Below are positions 8,396-17,168 of a stretch of DNA of 64,000 nt, piece by piece (the first letter of the stretch is position 1; each line of letters opens with the position of its first letter). A program made the translations under genes and the position numbers. The notes under the pieces were generated by a model. It had not been told where the DNA came from. It ran no database searches and saw only the letters and a list, made by a program, of their open reading frames with translations. This stretch comes from Microbispora sp. H11081 (GTDB lineage Bacteria; Actinomycetota; Actinomycetes; Streptosporangiales; Streptosporangiaceae): the NCBI RefSeq assembly GCF_012999535.1, contig NZ_JABBWV010000006.1:186001-250000 (forward strand), written 5' to 3'.

Positions 8396-10312
8396 GTGGT
8401 GGGGATTCTGGAGACGATCAAGGACCCGCTCGACGTTAAGCGTCTTGAGACCGGAGAGCTGCCCGAACTGGCGGCGGAGATCCGCGAGCTGCTGGTGTCC
8501 TCCGTCGCGAGGAGTGGCGGCCACCTCGGGCCCAACCTGGGCGTCGTCGAGCTGACCATCGCCCTCCACCGGGTCTTCGACTCACCGCGCGACCCCATCC
8601 TGTTCGACACCGGCCACCAGGCGTACGTCCACAAGATGCTGACCGGGCGGGCCGGGGAGTTCGGCACGCTGCGCCAGGAGGGCGGCCTGTCGGGGTATCC
8701 CAGCCGGTCCGAGTCGGAGCACGACTTCATCGAGAACTCCCACGCCTCCACCGTCCTGTCGTACGCCGACGGGCTGGCCAAGGCCATGGTGCTGCGCGGT
8801 GAGACGGACCGCACGGTGGTCGGGGTGATCGGCGACGGCGCGCTGACCGGCGGCATGGCCTGGGAGGCGCTGAACAACATCGCCGGGCGCAAGGACCTGC
8901 CGCTGATCATCGTGGTCAACGACAACGGCCGCTCCTACTCGCCGACCATCGGCGGCCTCGCCTCCCACCTGTCGTCCCTGCGGATGACCCAGGGCTACGA
9001 GCACGTGCTCGAACTGGTGAAGACCAACCTCGCCAGGGTTCCGGTCGTCGGGACGCCCCTTTACGACACGCTGCACGGCATCAAGAAGGGCCTGAAGGAC
9101 ATCCTGACCCCGCAGGCGATGTTCGAGGACCTCGGGATGAAGTACGTCGGCCCGATCGACGGGCACGACGAGGGAGCGGTGGAGGCGGCCCTGCGCCGCG
9201 CCAGGGCCTTCCGCGGACCCGTCATCGTGCACGTGCTCACCCGCAAGGGCAACGGCTACACGCACGCGGAGAACCACGACGAGGACTGCTTCCACTCGCC
9301 GCAGCCCTTCGACATCGAGACCGGCGAGGAGCGGCCCAGGCCGCACAGCTGGACCAACGTGTTCAGCGACGAGATGGTCAAGCTCGGCGCCGAGCGGAAG
9401 GACGTCGTCGCGATCACGGCGGCGATGCTCCACCCCACCGGCCTGGCGGCGTTCGCCGAGGCGTACCCGGACCGGATCTACGACGTGGGCATCGCGGAGC
9501 AGCACGCCCTGACCAGCGCCGCGGGGCTCGCGATGGGCGGTGTCCACCCGGTCGTGGCGGTCTACGCGACGTTCCTCAACCGGGCCTTCGACCAGCTCCT
9601 GATGGACGTGGCGCTGCACCGGCAGCCGGTCACCGTCGTGCTCGACCGGGCCGGGGTCACCGGCGACGACGGGCCGAGCCACAACGGCATGTGGGACCTG
9701 TCGATCCTCCAGGTGATCCCCGGGCTGTCGGTCGCCGTCCCCCGCGACGGCGCGCGGCTGCGCGAACTGCTGGCCGAGGCGGTCGCGATCGAGGACGGCC
9801 CGTCGGTGGTCCGTTTCCCCAAGGGCGCGCTGCCCGCGGACGTCGAGGCCGTCGGCAAGCTCGGCGAGATGGACGTGCTCCGCGCGGGCGACGCCGACGT
9901 GCTGCTGGTCGCGGTCGGCCCGATGGCCGAGATCTGCATGGAGGCCGCGACCCTCCTCGACGCGCAGGGCATCTCGGCCACGGTGGTGGACCCGCGCTGG
10001 GTGAAGCCGCTGGACAAGGCTCTCGTGCTGGCCGCCGCGGCGCACAAGCTGGTCGTGGTGGTGGAGGACAACGGCAGGGTCGGCGGCGTCGGCGACGCCG
10101 TGGCGCGCCTGCTGCGCGACGCCGACGTGGACGTGCCGGTGCGCACCTACGGCATCCCGCAGCGCTTCCTCGACCACGCCAAGCGGGCGAAGATCCTCTC
10201 CGAGATCGGCCTCACCGGGCAGGACCTCGCCCGTCAGATCACCGAGGCGGTGGCGCGCAGGTCGCCGGTGATGGAGAGCCATCCGGCGCGGCTGGCCCAG
10301 CCCACCGATTGA
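8396..10312 (+). CDS. dxs: 1-deoxy-D-xylulose-5-phosphate synthase
   Basis: A 638-residue thiamine-diphosphate enzyme that condenses pyruvate and glyceraldehyde 3-phosphate, the first step of the MEP isoprenoid pathway. The N-terminal half has the ThDP-binding motif [16 protein letters not shown] (about residues 143-158) and the conserved [10 protein letters not shown]. The central transketolase pyrimidine domain has DVGIAEQHA with the catalytic glutamate, and the C-terminal domain has [11 protein letters not shown]. Length is normal for the family. It starts at a GTG pair after GGAAGG. It is monocistronic, next to sugar-uptake genes, as in related actinomycetes. Confidence 0.95.
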   Translation: MVGILETIKDPLDVKRLETGELPELAAEIRELLVSSVARSGGHLGPNLGVVELTIALHRVFDSPRDPILFDTGHQAYVHKMLTGRAGEFGTLRQEGGLSGYPSRSESEHDFIENSHASTVLSYADGLAKAMVLRGETDRTVVGVIGDGALTGGMAWEALNNIAGRKDLPLIIVVNDNGRSYSPTIGGLASHLSSLRMTQGYEHVLELVKTNLARVPVVGTPLYDTLHGIKKGLKDILTPQAMFEDLGMKYVGPIDGHDEGAVEAALRRARAFRGPVIVHVLTRKGNGYTHAENHDEDCFHSPQPFDIETGEERPRPHSWTNVFSDEMVKLGAERKDVVAITAAMLHPTGLAAFAEAYPDRIYDVGIAEQHALTSAAGLAMGGVHPVVAVYATFLNRAFDQLLMDVALHRQPVTVVLDRAGVTGDDGPSHNGMWDLSILQVIPGLSVAVPRDGARLRELLAEAVAIEDGPSVVRFPKGALPADVEAVGKLGEMDVLRAGDADVLLVAVGPMAEICMEAATLLDAQGISATVVDPRWVKPLDKALVLAAAAHKLVVVVEDNGRVGGVGDAVARLLRDADVDVPVRTYGIPQRFLDHAKRAKILSEIGLTGQDLARQITEAVARRSPVMESHPARLAQPTD

Positions 10313-10325
10313 CAACCAGGAGTAA

Positions 10326-10342
10326 TCCCGGTGTGACCGGGA
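10326..10342 (+). terminator. Short hairpin after dxs
   Basis: TCCCGGT (10326-10332) pairs with ACCGGGA (10336-10342) around a GTG loop, 13 bases after the dxs stop. It is a modest terminator or a leader hairpin of the next gene. Confidence 0.5.
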
Positions 10343-10378
10343 AGTCTGCAGGTCATCGACGTGACGAGGAGCCTGCGG

Positions 10379-11860
10379 ATGCACCTGTTCAGGACGAAGC
10401 CGGTTGAGCAGTCGATCGCGGACGCCGAGGGCGGCGAGCATCGGCTGAAGCGCAGTCTGAGCGCTCTCGACCTGACCGTCTTCGGCGTCGGTGTCGTCGT
10501 GGGCACCGGGATCTTCGTCCTGACCGGCGTGGCGGCGCGCAACACGGCCGGCCCGGCCGTCGCGATCTCCTTCGTGATCGCCGGGGTCGTGTGCGCGCTC
10601 GCGGCCCTGTGCTACGCCGAGTTCGCCGCCACGGTTCCGGTGGCGGGCTCCGCCTACACCTACGCGTACGCCACGATCGGCGAGTTCCCCGCCTGGATCA
10701 TCGGCTGGGACCTGATGCTGGAACTCGCCCTGGGCGCGGCGGTGGTCGCGTCGGGCTGGTCGGGCTACTTCGCGTCGCTGCTGAAGAACTTCGGCATCCA
10801 CCTGCCGCCGTCCATCGCCGGTGACGAGGCCGTCTTCAACATCCCCGCGGCGCTGGTCGTGCTCCTGCTGACCGGGGTGCTGGTGGCCGGGATCAAGATG
10901 TCGGCCCGGTTCAACAGCGCCATGGTGGCGGTCAAGCTGGCCGTGGTGCTGCTCGTGATCGTCGCCGGGCTGTTCTTCGTCAAGGGGGCCAACTACCGGC
11001 CGTTCGTCCCGCCGTCCCAGGCCATGCCCGCGACCGAGGGCATGAAGGCGCCGCTCATCCAGATGCTGTTCGGCGTGCAGCCGGTCGCGTACGGCGTCTT
11101 CGGCGTCTTCACGGCCGCCGCCCTGGTGTTCTTCGCCTTCATCGGGTTCGACGTCGTGGCGACCGCGGCGGAGGAGACCCGCCGCCCCCAGCGCGACCTG
11201 CCGATCGGGATCATCGCCTCGCTGGTCGTCTGCACGATCCTCTACGTGGCGGTCTCGCTCGTGGTCGTCGGCATGCAGCACTACTCCAGGCTGAGCGAGA
11301 CGGCCCCCCTCGCCGACGCGTTCCGGGAGGTGGGCCAGACATGGGTGGCGACCCTGATCAGCATCGGGGCCATCGCCGGGCTCACCACGGTCGTCATGAT
11401 CCTCATGCTCGGCCAGAGCCGGGTGCTGTTCGCGATGTGCCGCGACAACCTGCTGCCCCGCTCCCTCGCCAAGGTCCACCCCGTGTTCCGCACGCCGTAC
11501 CGGATCACGATCGTCATCGGCGTGGCCACCGCGCTGCTGGCGGCGCTGATCCCGCTCAGCGCCATCGCCGAACTGGTGAACATCGGCACGCTGTTCGCGT
11601 TCGTGATCGTCGCGCTGGCGGTGATGATCCTGCGCAGGACCCGCCCCGACCTGCCCCGCTCCTTCCGCACGCCGCTGGTGCCGCTGGTGCCGATCCTGTC
11701 GGTGCTGGCGTCGATCTACCTGATGCTGAACCTGCCCGTGGAGACCTGGATCCGGTTCCTGGTCTGGATGGCCGTCGGCTCGGCCGTCTACTTCCTGTAC
11801 GGCCACCGCCGCAGCAGGGTGGCGGCTACAACGCCCGGGGAAGCAGTCCTCGGACGGTGA
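10379..11860 (+). CDS. APC-family amino acid permease (YfnA-like)
   Basis: About 493 residues with 12 predicted membrane segments. The opening MHLFRTKPVEQS, the charged EHRLKRSLSALDLTVFGVGVVVGTGIF region (in pieces) and FIGFDVVATAAEETRRPQRD are typical of the cationic/branched amino acid permeases of the YfnA type. It moves amino acids across the cytoplasmic membrane, probably with protons. An upstream in-frame GTG at 10361 exists, but AGGAG at 10367-10371 sits seven bases before ATG 10379, so I chose the latter. Its last 35 bases overlap the end of the convergent LysE gene. Confidence 0.85.
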   Translation: MHLFRTKPVEQSIADAEGGEHRLKRSLSALDLTVFGVGVVVGTGIFVLTGVAARNTAGPAVAISFVIAGVVCALAALCYAEFAATVPVAGSAYTYAYATIGEFPAWIIGWDLMLELALGAAVVASGWSGYFASLLKNFGIHLPPSIAGDEAVFNIPAALVVLLLTGVLVAGIKMSARFNSAMVAVKLAVVLLVIVAGLFFVKGANYRPFVPPSQAMPATEGMKAPLIQMLFGVQPVAYGVFGVFTAAALVFFAFIGFDVVATAAEETRRPQRDLPIGIIASLVVCTILYVAVSLVVVGMQHYSRLSETAPLADAFREVGQTWVATLISIGAIAGLTTVVMILMLGQSRVLFAMCRDNLLPRSLAKVHPVFRTPYRITIVIGVATALLAALIPLSAIAELVNIGTLFAFVIVALAVMILRRTRPDLPRSFRTPLVPLVPILSVLASIYLMLNLPVETWIRFLVWMAVGSAVYFLYGHRRSRVAATTPGEAVLGR

Positions 11861-12446
11861 GCACGGCGCCGACGGCGGCCAGCAGCACGCCGCTCGCCCC
11901 GAGCAGCAGGCGGTAGCCGCGTGCGGTCAGCCGGTGCCGGCCGGCCCCCACGGCTCCCGCCAGCACAACCTTGGACCCCACCAGGACCAGGTAGAAGCCG
12001 CCGACGAACGCCAGCGCGTATGCCGGGGCCTGGTCCCACGCCGACACGAAGATCGGGGAGCCCACGGCGATCCAGAACAGCCAGGGGTGCGGGTTGAGCA
12101 GGTTCACCACGACGCCGCGCAGGACCTCCCGCGCCGAGGAGGGCGCGTCGTCGCTGGGCCGGGGCGGCAGTGCCGTACGGGCCTCGCGCAGCGTCTCCAC
12201 GCCCAGGTAGACGACGTAGAGCCCGCCGCAGACCGCCAGGCCGCGCAGGAGCGCCTGCGGCAGCGCCCCGACGGCCGTCACGGCGATCAGCACCACGGGC
12301 AGATCGGACAGCAGCGGCACGCAGGCCAGGCGAACCCCGGCGCGGAAGCCGCCGCGCAGGCTGGCCGTGATGACGAGCGTCAGCAGCGCCCCGGGGGTGA
12401 CTCCCGCCCCCAGGCCGAGGCTGAGCCCCATGAGCAATTCCGGCAC
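11826..12446 (-). CDS. LysE-family translocator
   Basis: A 206-residue membrane protein with about six hydrophobic segments. It opens VPELLMGLSLGLGAGVTPGALL and has the conserved NLLNPHPWLFW loop of the LysE/RhtB amino-acid exporter family. It probably exports an amino acid or a toxic analogue. GTG 12446 is preceded by GGGAGG at good spacing; the longer open frame upstream has no support. Its end overlaps the convergent permease gene by 35 bases, so no terminator can lie between them. Confidence 0.82.
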   Translation of the reverse strand: MPELLMGLSLGLGAGVTPGALLTLVITASLRGGFRAGVRLACVPLLSDLPVVLIAVTAVGALPQALLRGLAVCGGLYVVYLGVETLREARTALPPRPSDDAPSSAREVLRGVVVNLLNPHPWLFWIAVGSPIFVSAWDQAPAYALAFVGGFYLVLVGSKVVLAGAVGAGRHRLTARGYRLLLGASGVLLAAVGAVLTVRGLLPRAL

Positions 12447-12559
12447 AGAACCTCCCGCTTTGTCCGCACGAGAGGTTACTTGAACCCGATCGGGAGGACG
12501 TCGGCCTGGTCCTTGGGCTGACGTTAGACCCGGCCCGAGGTACGCGAGGCGCCGCCTGT

Positions 12560-12565
12560 TAGCCT
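12560..12565 (+). promoter_or_regulatory. Leaderless -10 box of the MFS gene
   Basis: TAGCCT ends seven bases before the GTG start at 12573, with no ribosome site in between. Transcription would begin at or next to the start codon. Confidence 0.55.
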
Positions 12566-12572
12566 GATCGAC

Positions 12573-13838
12573 GTGATCGGGAAGGGGGCCTGGCGACGGA
12601 CGCCCGGCGGCCCCGAATCCGGTCCGCAGCGAGCGCTGATCGTCGCCAGTTTCGTCAGCAGGGTGGGCAACGGCCTCTTCAACACCGCGGCGATCCTCTA
12701 CTTCACGCTCGTGGTGCACCTGCCCGCCGCGCAGGTGGGAGCGGGCCTGACGATCGCCGGCCTCAGCGGCCTGGCGGCCGGCATTCCGGCCGGGAACCTG
12801 GCCGACCGGTACGGGCCGCGCACGATCTGGCTGACGACCCTCGCCCTGCAGGCCGCCACGATGGCGGCCTTCGTCTTCGTGGACAGCTGGCTAGCGTTCA
12901 CGCTCGTCGCCACCCTGGACCGGCTGGCCGCCACGGCGAGCGCCGCCGCGGGCGGCGCCCTCATCGCCAGAGTCGGCGGTGAACGTCCCGCCGCCTTCCG
13001 GGCCAGGCTCCGCACCTTCGTCAATCTCGGCGTCGTCGTGGGCACCCTGGGCGCGGCCTTCGCCATCCAGATCGACACCCGACCCGCCTACACCGCGCTG
13101 ATCCTCGCGAACGCCGCCAGCTTCGCCTGCGCCGGGCTGATCGCGCTCCTGGGCGTCCCGCGCTACCGGCCGCTGGCCAGGCCCGCGGAACACCGTCACT
13201 GGTCCGTCCTGGCCGACCGGCCGTACGTGTCCTTCGTCGCGCTCCACAGCGCCATGGGCCTGCAGTACCAGACCATCTCCCTGCTGCTGCCGATCTGGCT
13301 CACCGCGCACACCGACGCACCGCGCTGGACCGTGGCGGCGGTCTACGCGGTGAACAGCGGCGTCTGCGTGCTGCTGCAGAGCAGGCTCGGCTCCACGGTG
13401 GAGACCCCCCTGCAGGGCGGACGGGCGTTCCGCCGCGCCGGGCTCCTGTTCCTCGTCAGCTGTCCGTTGATGGCGCTGACGGCCGACGTGCCCACGTGGG
13501 TCGCACCGGCGCTCGCCGTCCTCGCCGTGTGCGTCCACAGCGTCGGAGAGGTGTGGGAGTCGTCGGCCGGCTTCGCGCTCGGCTTCGGCCTCGCCCCGGA
13601 GCATGCCCAAGGGCAGTATCAGGGCCTCGCCGGCATCGGTTTCGACGCGGGCCAGGCACTCGCCCCCGTGCTCCTGACCGGAGCGGTCCTCGCGCTCGGG
13701 CACGCGGGATGGCTGACACTCGGCGCGTTGTTCGCGGGCCTGGGAGCGGCCGGGCCTCCGGTGGCCGCGTGGGCGGAGCGGACCCGCTCCGTACGCCGGG
13801 GGCGCACGCTTCCGCGCGACGCGGCCACCCCCGGCTGA
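12573..13838 (+). CDS. MFS transporter
   Basis: A 421-residue permease with 12 hydrophobic segments. The loop after segment 2 reads GNLADRYGPRTIW, the MFS G-x3-D-R-x-G-R motif. It lacks features that identify a substrate; close families are drug or metabolite exporters. The start is set by the leaderless -10 arrangement. It is divergent from the LysE gene across 126 bases, and the two may share control. Confidence 0.8.
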   Translation: MIGKGAWRRTPGGPESGPQRALIVASFVSRVGNGLFNTAAILYFTLVVHLPAAQVGAGLTIAGLSGLAAGIPAGNLADRYGPRTIWLTTLALQAATMAAFVFVDSWLAFTLVATLDRLAATASAAAGGALIARVGGERPAAFRARLRTFVNLGVVVGTLGAAFAIQIDTRPAYTALILANAASFACAGLIALLGVPRYRPLARPAEHRHWSVLADRPYVSFVALHSAMGLQYQTISLLLPIWLTAHTDAPRWTVAAVYAVNSGVCVLLQSRLGSTVETPLQGGRAFRRAGLLFLVSCPLMALTADVPTWVAPALAVLAVCVHSVGEVWESSAGFALGFGLAPEHAQGQYQGLAGIGFDAGQALAPVLLTGAVLALGHAGWLTLGALFAGLGAAGPPVAAWAERTRSVRRGRTLPRDAATPG

Positions 13839-14383
13839 GGATCGTGACGAAGACAGGGCCTCCTGGCGGGCCGCCGATGCGGCGGCAGCGGGACCGGTCG
13901 AACACCGGCGCGATTACGCCGTAAGAATTACGGGTCGCCTTTCCGGTGAAAACATTTTCTGCCGCCGGATGCGGCGCTCGCCGAACACCGGCCCGCCCGA
14001 CGCCGGCCGCCGCCGGTAGGTGGGCGGGTGCGAGGCCGATTTCGCGTCCGCCATTCCGTGCCGCATTCGCCGTGCTCCCGTGACGCGACAGATCCCCATC
14101 CGGCGTCGTCTGAGCCGCCCTGTCCTGGTCGTACGGTGTGATTACGCGGTGCCGTTCCGGCGTGCGCGCCGGCGGGCCGAGACGCCGAGACGGGGCTTGT
14201 GCCGCCAAAGGGTATCAATTACCTTGACTTGGTGAAATCGCGACCGGTAACGCTCGCCGCGAAAAGACGGCGAATGCACCCCATGGCAGGGGAGGGTCGG
14301 GCGCGGAATTCGCGGCACATTCACCGGATGAGTCGGGCCGGTTGGCCGGGGCGGCCACTGCCGGTCATCAAGGGGGTTTCGGA
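13839..14383. other. Long intergenic region before the tandem esterase
   Basis: 545 bases without a credible gene. It holds a short hairpin, CCGTAA-GAA-TTACGG (13919-13933), an AT-rich GAAAACATTTTC palindrome (13948-13959), and TTGACT (14224-14229) with TAACGC 18 bases further on, a possible promoter for the esterase about 130 bases upstream of its start. Confidence 0.45.
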
Positions 14384-16594
14384 ATGACGTTGTTCCAGCA
14401 CGGCGGCCCGCACCCCAGGGGCGTGCGCCGGCTCTCGGCGGTGGTCGCCGTCGGGGCCATGGCGATCGCGGCGGTGTCGTCGGCGCCGCGGCCGGCGGCG
14501 GCGGACACGCCGTGGCTGACCGTTTCCGACGACGGCTACGTGTCGATCAGCATCCCGGCGGCCTCCGTCGAGGCCGAGGTCGGCCCGGTGTCGGAGGTGA
14601 TGGTCGAGGGGAACTTCGGCCCCTCGTCCGCCTGGGCGGAGTACGGCCTGACCCGCAGGGGCGACGTCTGGTGGGGGGCGCTCGGCCCGCTCAAGCCGGG
14701 GCTGTACTCCTATCAGGTCACGGGTGACGACACCAAGGGTCTGAAGGATCCGACGAACGGCGCCGGCGTGGCGTCCAAGCCCCTGTGGAGCACGTTCCTC
14801 GTCGCGGGTGATTCCGCGCGTCTGCTGGCGGACGTGCCGCAGGGGCAGGGTGGCAGCGTCGAGACCCTGACCTACCGGGCGGGCAAGCAGGAGCGGTCGG
14901 CGCTGGTGTGGACGCCGCCGGGCTACCGGGCCAAGGACCCCAAGGGCCCGGCCGGTCCCAAGGGGCCGAAGGATCCCAAGGGTTATCCGGTGCTGTTCCT
15001 GCGGTCCGGCGAGGGACAGAGCGCCACCGACTGGCTGGACCTCGGCAGGGCCCATCAGATCCTCGACAACCTCTCGGCCCAGGGCTCCATCGAGCCGATG
15101 GTGGTCGTGATCGGCGGGGGCGGACCGGCCCGCGACGGGGAGTTGAAGGACCTGCGCAAGGCGGTCGCGGACAACTACCGGGTGCTGCGCGATCCGGCGC
15201 ACCAGGCGATCGCCGGGGTGGCGGAGGGCGGGTCGCAGGCGTTGCGCGCCGCGCTGGCCAAGCCGGGCGAGTTCGCGTACGCCGGGTCGTTCTCCGGCCT
15301 CCTCACGGAAGTCGCCGGCGGGAAGCCCGGCCCCGGGCCGAACCCCGGTGTCAAGCTGCTGCGGCTTTACACCGGGAACGTGACCGATCCCGCGTACAAC
15401 GCGACGGTCCGCCTGACGAAGGCGCTGGACCGCGCGCACGTCACGTACGAGTTCGACGGGGTCAACCCGGACGGCGGGGCGAACTGGACCGCCTGGCAGG
15501 AGAACCTGGCCGATTTCCTGCCGCGGCTGTTCCGCACGACGCCGGAGCATGGTCCGAGCGCCGGGCACGGGCCGCTGAAGGGCGAGTTCAAGCCACCGGC
15601 GGCAGGCACCACCCCGACGCCGTTCGTGCGGGACGGTTTCGTCACCTTCGAGACCACGACGGACTTCAAGGACGCCAAGCACGTCACGGTGTGGGCGAAC
15701 GACGCTCCCGGCGGAAGCTGGCTGCGCATTCCGATGTCCCGTGCGGGGGACCGGTGGCGGGTGACCGTGGGTCCGCTGGACCCGTGGTTCTACTACTACC
15801 AGTGGATCGTGGACCGGGTCGCGTTCAAGGACACCTCGAACCCCACGAAGGTGACCTCCGAGCCCAACTGGAGCTCCTTCTTCATCCCGGGTGAGAGGTC
15901 GCGCCTGCTGTCCGACGTTCCTGCCGGTCAGGGCGGGAAGGTCGAGAGCCTGACGTACCCGAGCACGGTGGCGAACCAGGACAGGACCGCGCTGGTGTGG
16001 ACCCCGCCCGGCTACGACGCCGAGCGCGCCGAGCCCTATCCCGTCCTCTACCTCCAGCACGGCAGCGGCCAGAGCTACACGGACTGGGTCGAGATGGGCC
16101 GAGCCAAGCAGATCCTCGACCACCAGTTCCTCGACGGGGATCTGGTGCCGATGGTCGTCGTGATGGGCAACGGCAACGTGCCCGATTTCAACAAGGAACT
16201 GCTGGAGAACATCGTCCCGGCCGCCCGCGCCCGCTACAACATCTCAAGCGACCCGTCGCAGCAGGCGCTCGCCGGTCTCTCGATGGGCGGCGTGCAGACG
16301 CTCGGGGTGCTCAAGGCGTACCCGGGCCGGTTCGCCTACGTCGCGGCGTTCTCGGCCTGGTTCGGCGACGGCGCCGGGGTCGACGCGGCGGCGATCAACA
16401 GCGGGACGAAGATGCTGCGCCTGTACGTCGGCGACCAGACCGACTTCGTGCAGCCGTTCTTCATGGGGTCGCTGACCACGCTGAACGATCTCGGCATCCG
16501 CTATGAGTTCGACGGGGTCACCCCCGGGCCGCACGGCTGGGACGTGTGGCAGAAGAACCTCATCGACCTGGCGCCGCGCCTGTTCAAGCGCTGA
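14384..16594 (+). CDS. Secreted tandem-domain esterase, first half catalytically dead
   Basis: A 736-residue exported protein: signal peptide to about residue 42 (cut after AAA), then two homologous halves. Each half is an immunoglobulin-like E-set segment followed by an esterase D/feruloyl-esterase alpha-beta hydrolase. In the second half the nucleophile elbow is GLSMGG and the late histidine sits in GPHGWDVW, as in active enzymes. In the first half the same places read GVAEGG and GGANWTAW, so both serine and histidine are gone. The family cleaves acetyl or feruloyl esters from plant polysaccharides. The first half may bind carbohydrate. AAGGGGG precedes ATG 14384; an upstream in-frame start lacks this. 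Confidence 0.82.
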   Translation: MTLFQHGGPHPRGVRRLSAVVAVGAMAIAAVSSAPRPAAADTPWLTVSDDGYVSISIPAASVEAEVGPVSEVMVEGNFGPSSAWAEYGLTRRGDVWWGALGPLKPGLYSYQVTGDDTKGLKDPTNGAGVASKPLWSTFLVAGDSARLLADVPQGQGGSVETLTYRAGKQERSALVWTPPGYRAKDPKGPAGPKGPKDPKGYPVLFLRSGEGQSATDWLDLGRAHQILDNLSAQGSIEPMVVVIGGGGPARDGELKDLRKAVADNYRVLRDPAHQAIAGVAEGGSQALRAALAKPGEFAYAGSFSGLLTEVAGGKPGPGPNPGVKLLRLYTGNVTDPAYNATVRLTKALDRAHVTYEFDGVNPDGGANWTAWQENLADFLPRLFRTTPEHGPSAGHGPLKGEFKPPAAGTTPTPFVRDGFVTFETTTDFKDAKHVTVWANDAPGGSWLRIPMSRAGDRWRVTVGPLDPWFYYYQWIVDRVAFKDTSNPTKVTSEPNWSSFFIPGERSRLLSDVPAGQGGKVESLTYPSTVANQDRTALVWTPPGYDAERAEPYPVLYLQHGSGQSYTDWVEMGRAKQILDHQFLDGDLVPMVVVMGNGNVPDFNKELLENIVPAARARYNISSDPSQQALAGLSMGGVQTLGVLKAYPGRFAYVAAFSAWFGDGAGVDAAAINSGTKMLRLYVGDQTDFVQPFFMGSLTTLNDLGIRYEFDGVTPGPHGWDVWQKNLIDLAPRLFKR

Positions 16595-16612
16595 CCCCGG
16601 TCTACGCGGCGG

Positions 16613-16636
16613 CCCTCCCGTGCGTGCGCGGGAGGG
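16613..16636 (+). terminator. Hairpin between the esterase and MerR genes
   Basis: CCCTCCCG (16613-16620) pairs with CGGGAGGG (16629-16636). It lies between two convergent genes and could serve both. Confidence 0.6.
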
Positions 16637-16656
16637 TCGTGGCGTGCTGTCCGAGG

Positions 16657-17043
16657 TCAGCCGCGCGTCAGGTGGGCATGATCGGCGCTGCGGGCGCGGT
16701 GGGCGCGGTTGGTGGCGATGATCAGGTCGAGGGCGGTGCGGGCCTGGGCGAGCTCGTCGATGTGCCGGCTGATCCGGTCACGCTCCTGGACCAGCCGCTC
16801 GAACGCCTCGTCGGAGTTGCGCTCGCTCGGCGTGTCGACGCACGGCATGACCTCGGCGATCGTACGGCTCGACAACCCCGCGCCGTACAGGCGCTGGATG
16901 AGCCGCACCCGCTCGACCTCGTCCTCGGTGTAGTGGCGCTGGCCGCTCGGGCTGCGCGTGCTCGTGAGCAGGCCCTGCTCCTCGTAGTAGCGCAGGGAGC
17001 GGACGCTCACCCCCGCCTGCGACGCCAACTCGCCAATCCGCAT
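16657..17043 (-). CDS. MerR-family transcriptional regulator
   Basis: A 128-residue protein. The first 70 residues are the MerR winged helix (MRIGELASQAGVSVRSLRYYEEQGLL, shown in part by SVRSLRYYEEQ and QRHYTEDEVERV), followed by a long dimerisation helix. There are no metal-binding cysteines in the C-terminal segment apart from PCVDT, so it is not a classical metal sensor. GGAGG stands four bases before ATG 17043; the longer open frame upstream is spurious. It is divergent from the old yellow enzyme gene and very probably activates it through the long-spacer promoter at 17078-17109. Confidence 0.88.
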   Translation of the reverse strand: MRIGELASQAGVSVRSLRYYEEQGLLTSTRSPSGQRHYTEDEVERVRLIQRLYGAGLSSRTIAEVMPCVDTPSERNSDEAFERLVQERDRISRHIDELAQARTALDLIIATNRAHRARSADHAHLTRG

Positions 17044-17077
17044 CGCGCCTCCTTCCGGAAAATCTCGCCTCAAACGC

Positions 17078-17109
17078 TTGCATCTGACGTCAATGTCAGG
17101 TCTTAGCGT
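17078..17109 (+). promoter_or_regulatory. MerR-type promoter with 20-bp spacer and internal operator
   Basis: TTGCAT (17078-17083) and TAGCGT (17104-17109) are 20 bases apart, too long for normal sigma-A use. The spacer starts with the dyad CTGAC-N6-GTCAG (17084-17099). This is the hallmark of promoters that MerR proteins untwist to activate. Confidence 0.75.
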
Positions 17110-17168
17110 AGTCGCGTGTCCAGCCGGCGGGCACGCCCATCGCAGAGAACTCCGAAAGGCGTCCAGAA

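Noticed and set aside
8582-11806. 1074-codon minus-strand open frame over dxs and the permease
   Set aside because: Composition is dominated by His, Arg, Asp and Gln with no domain; both plus-strand genes are unmistakable.
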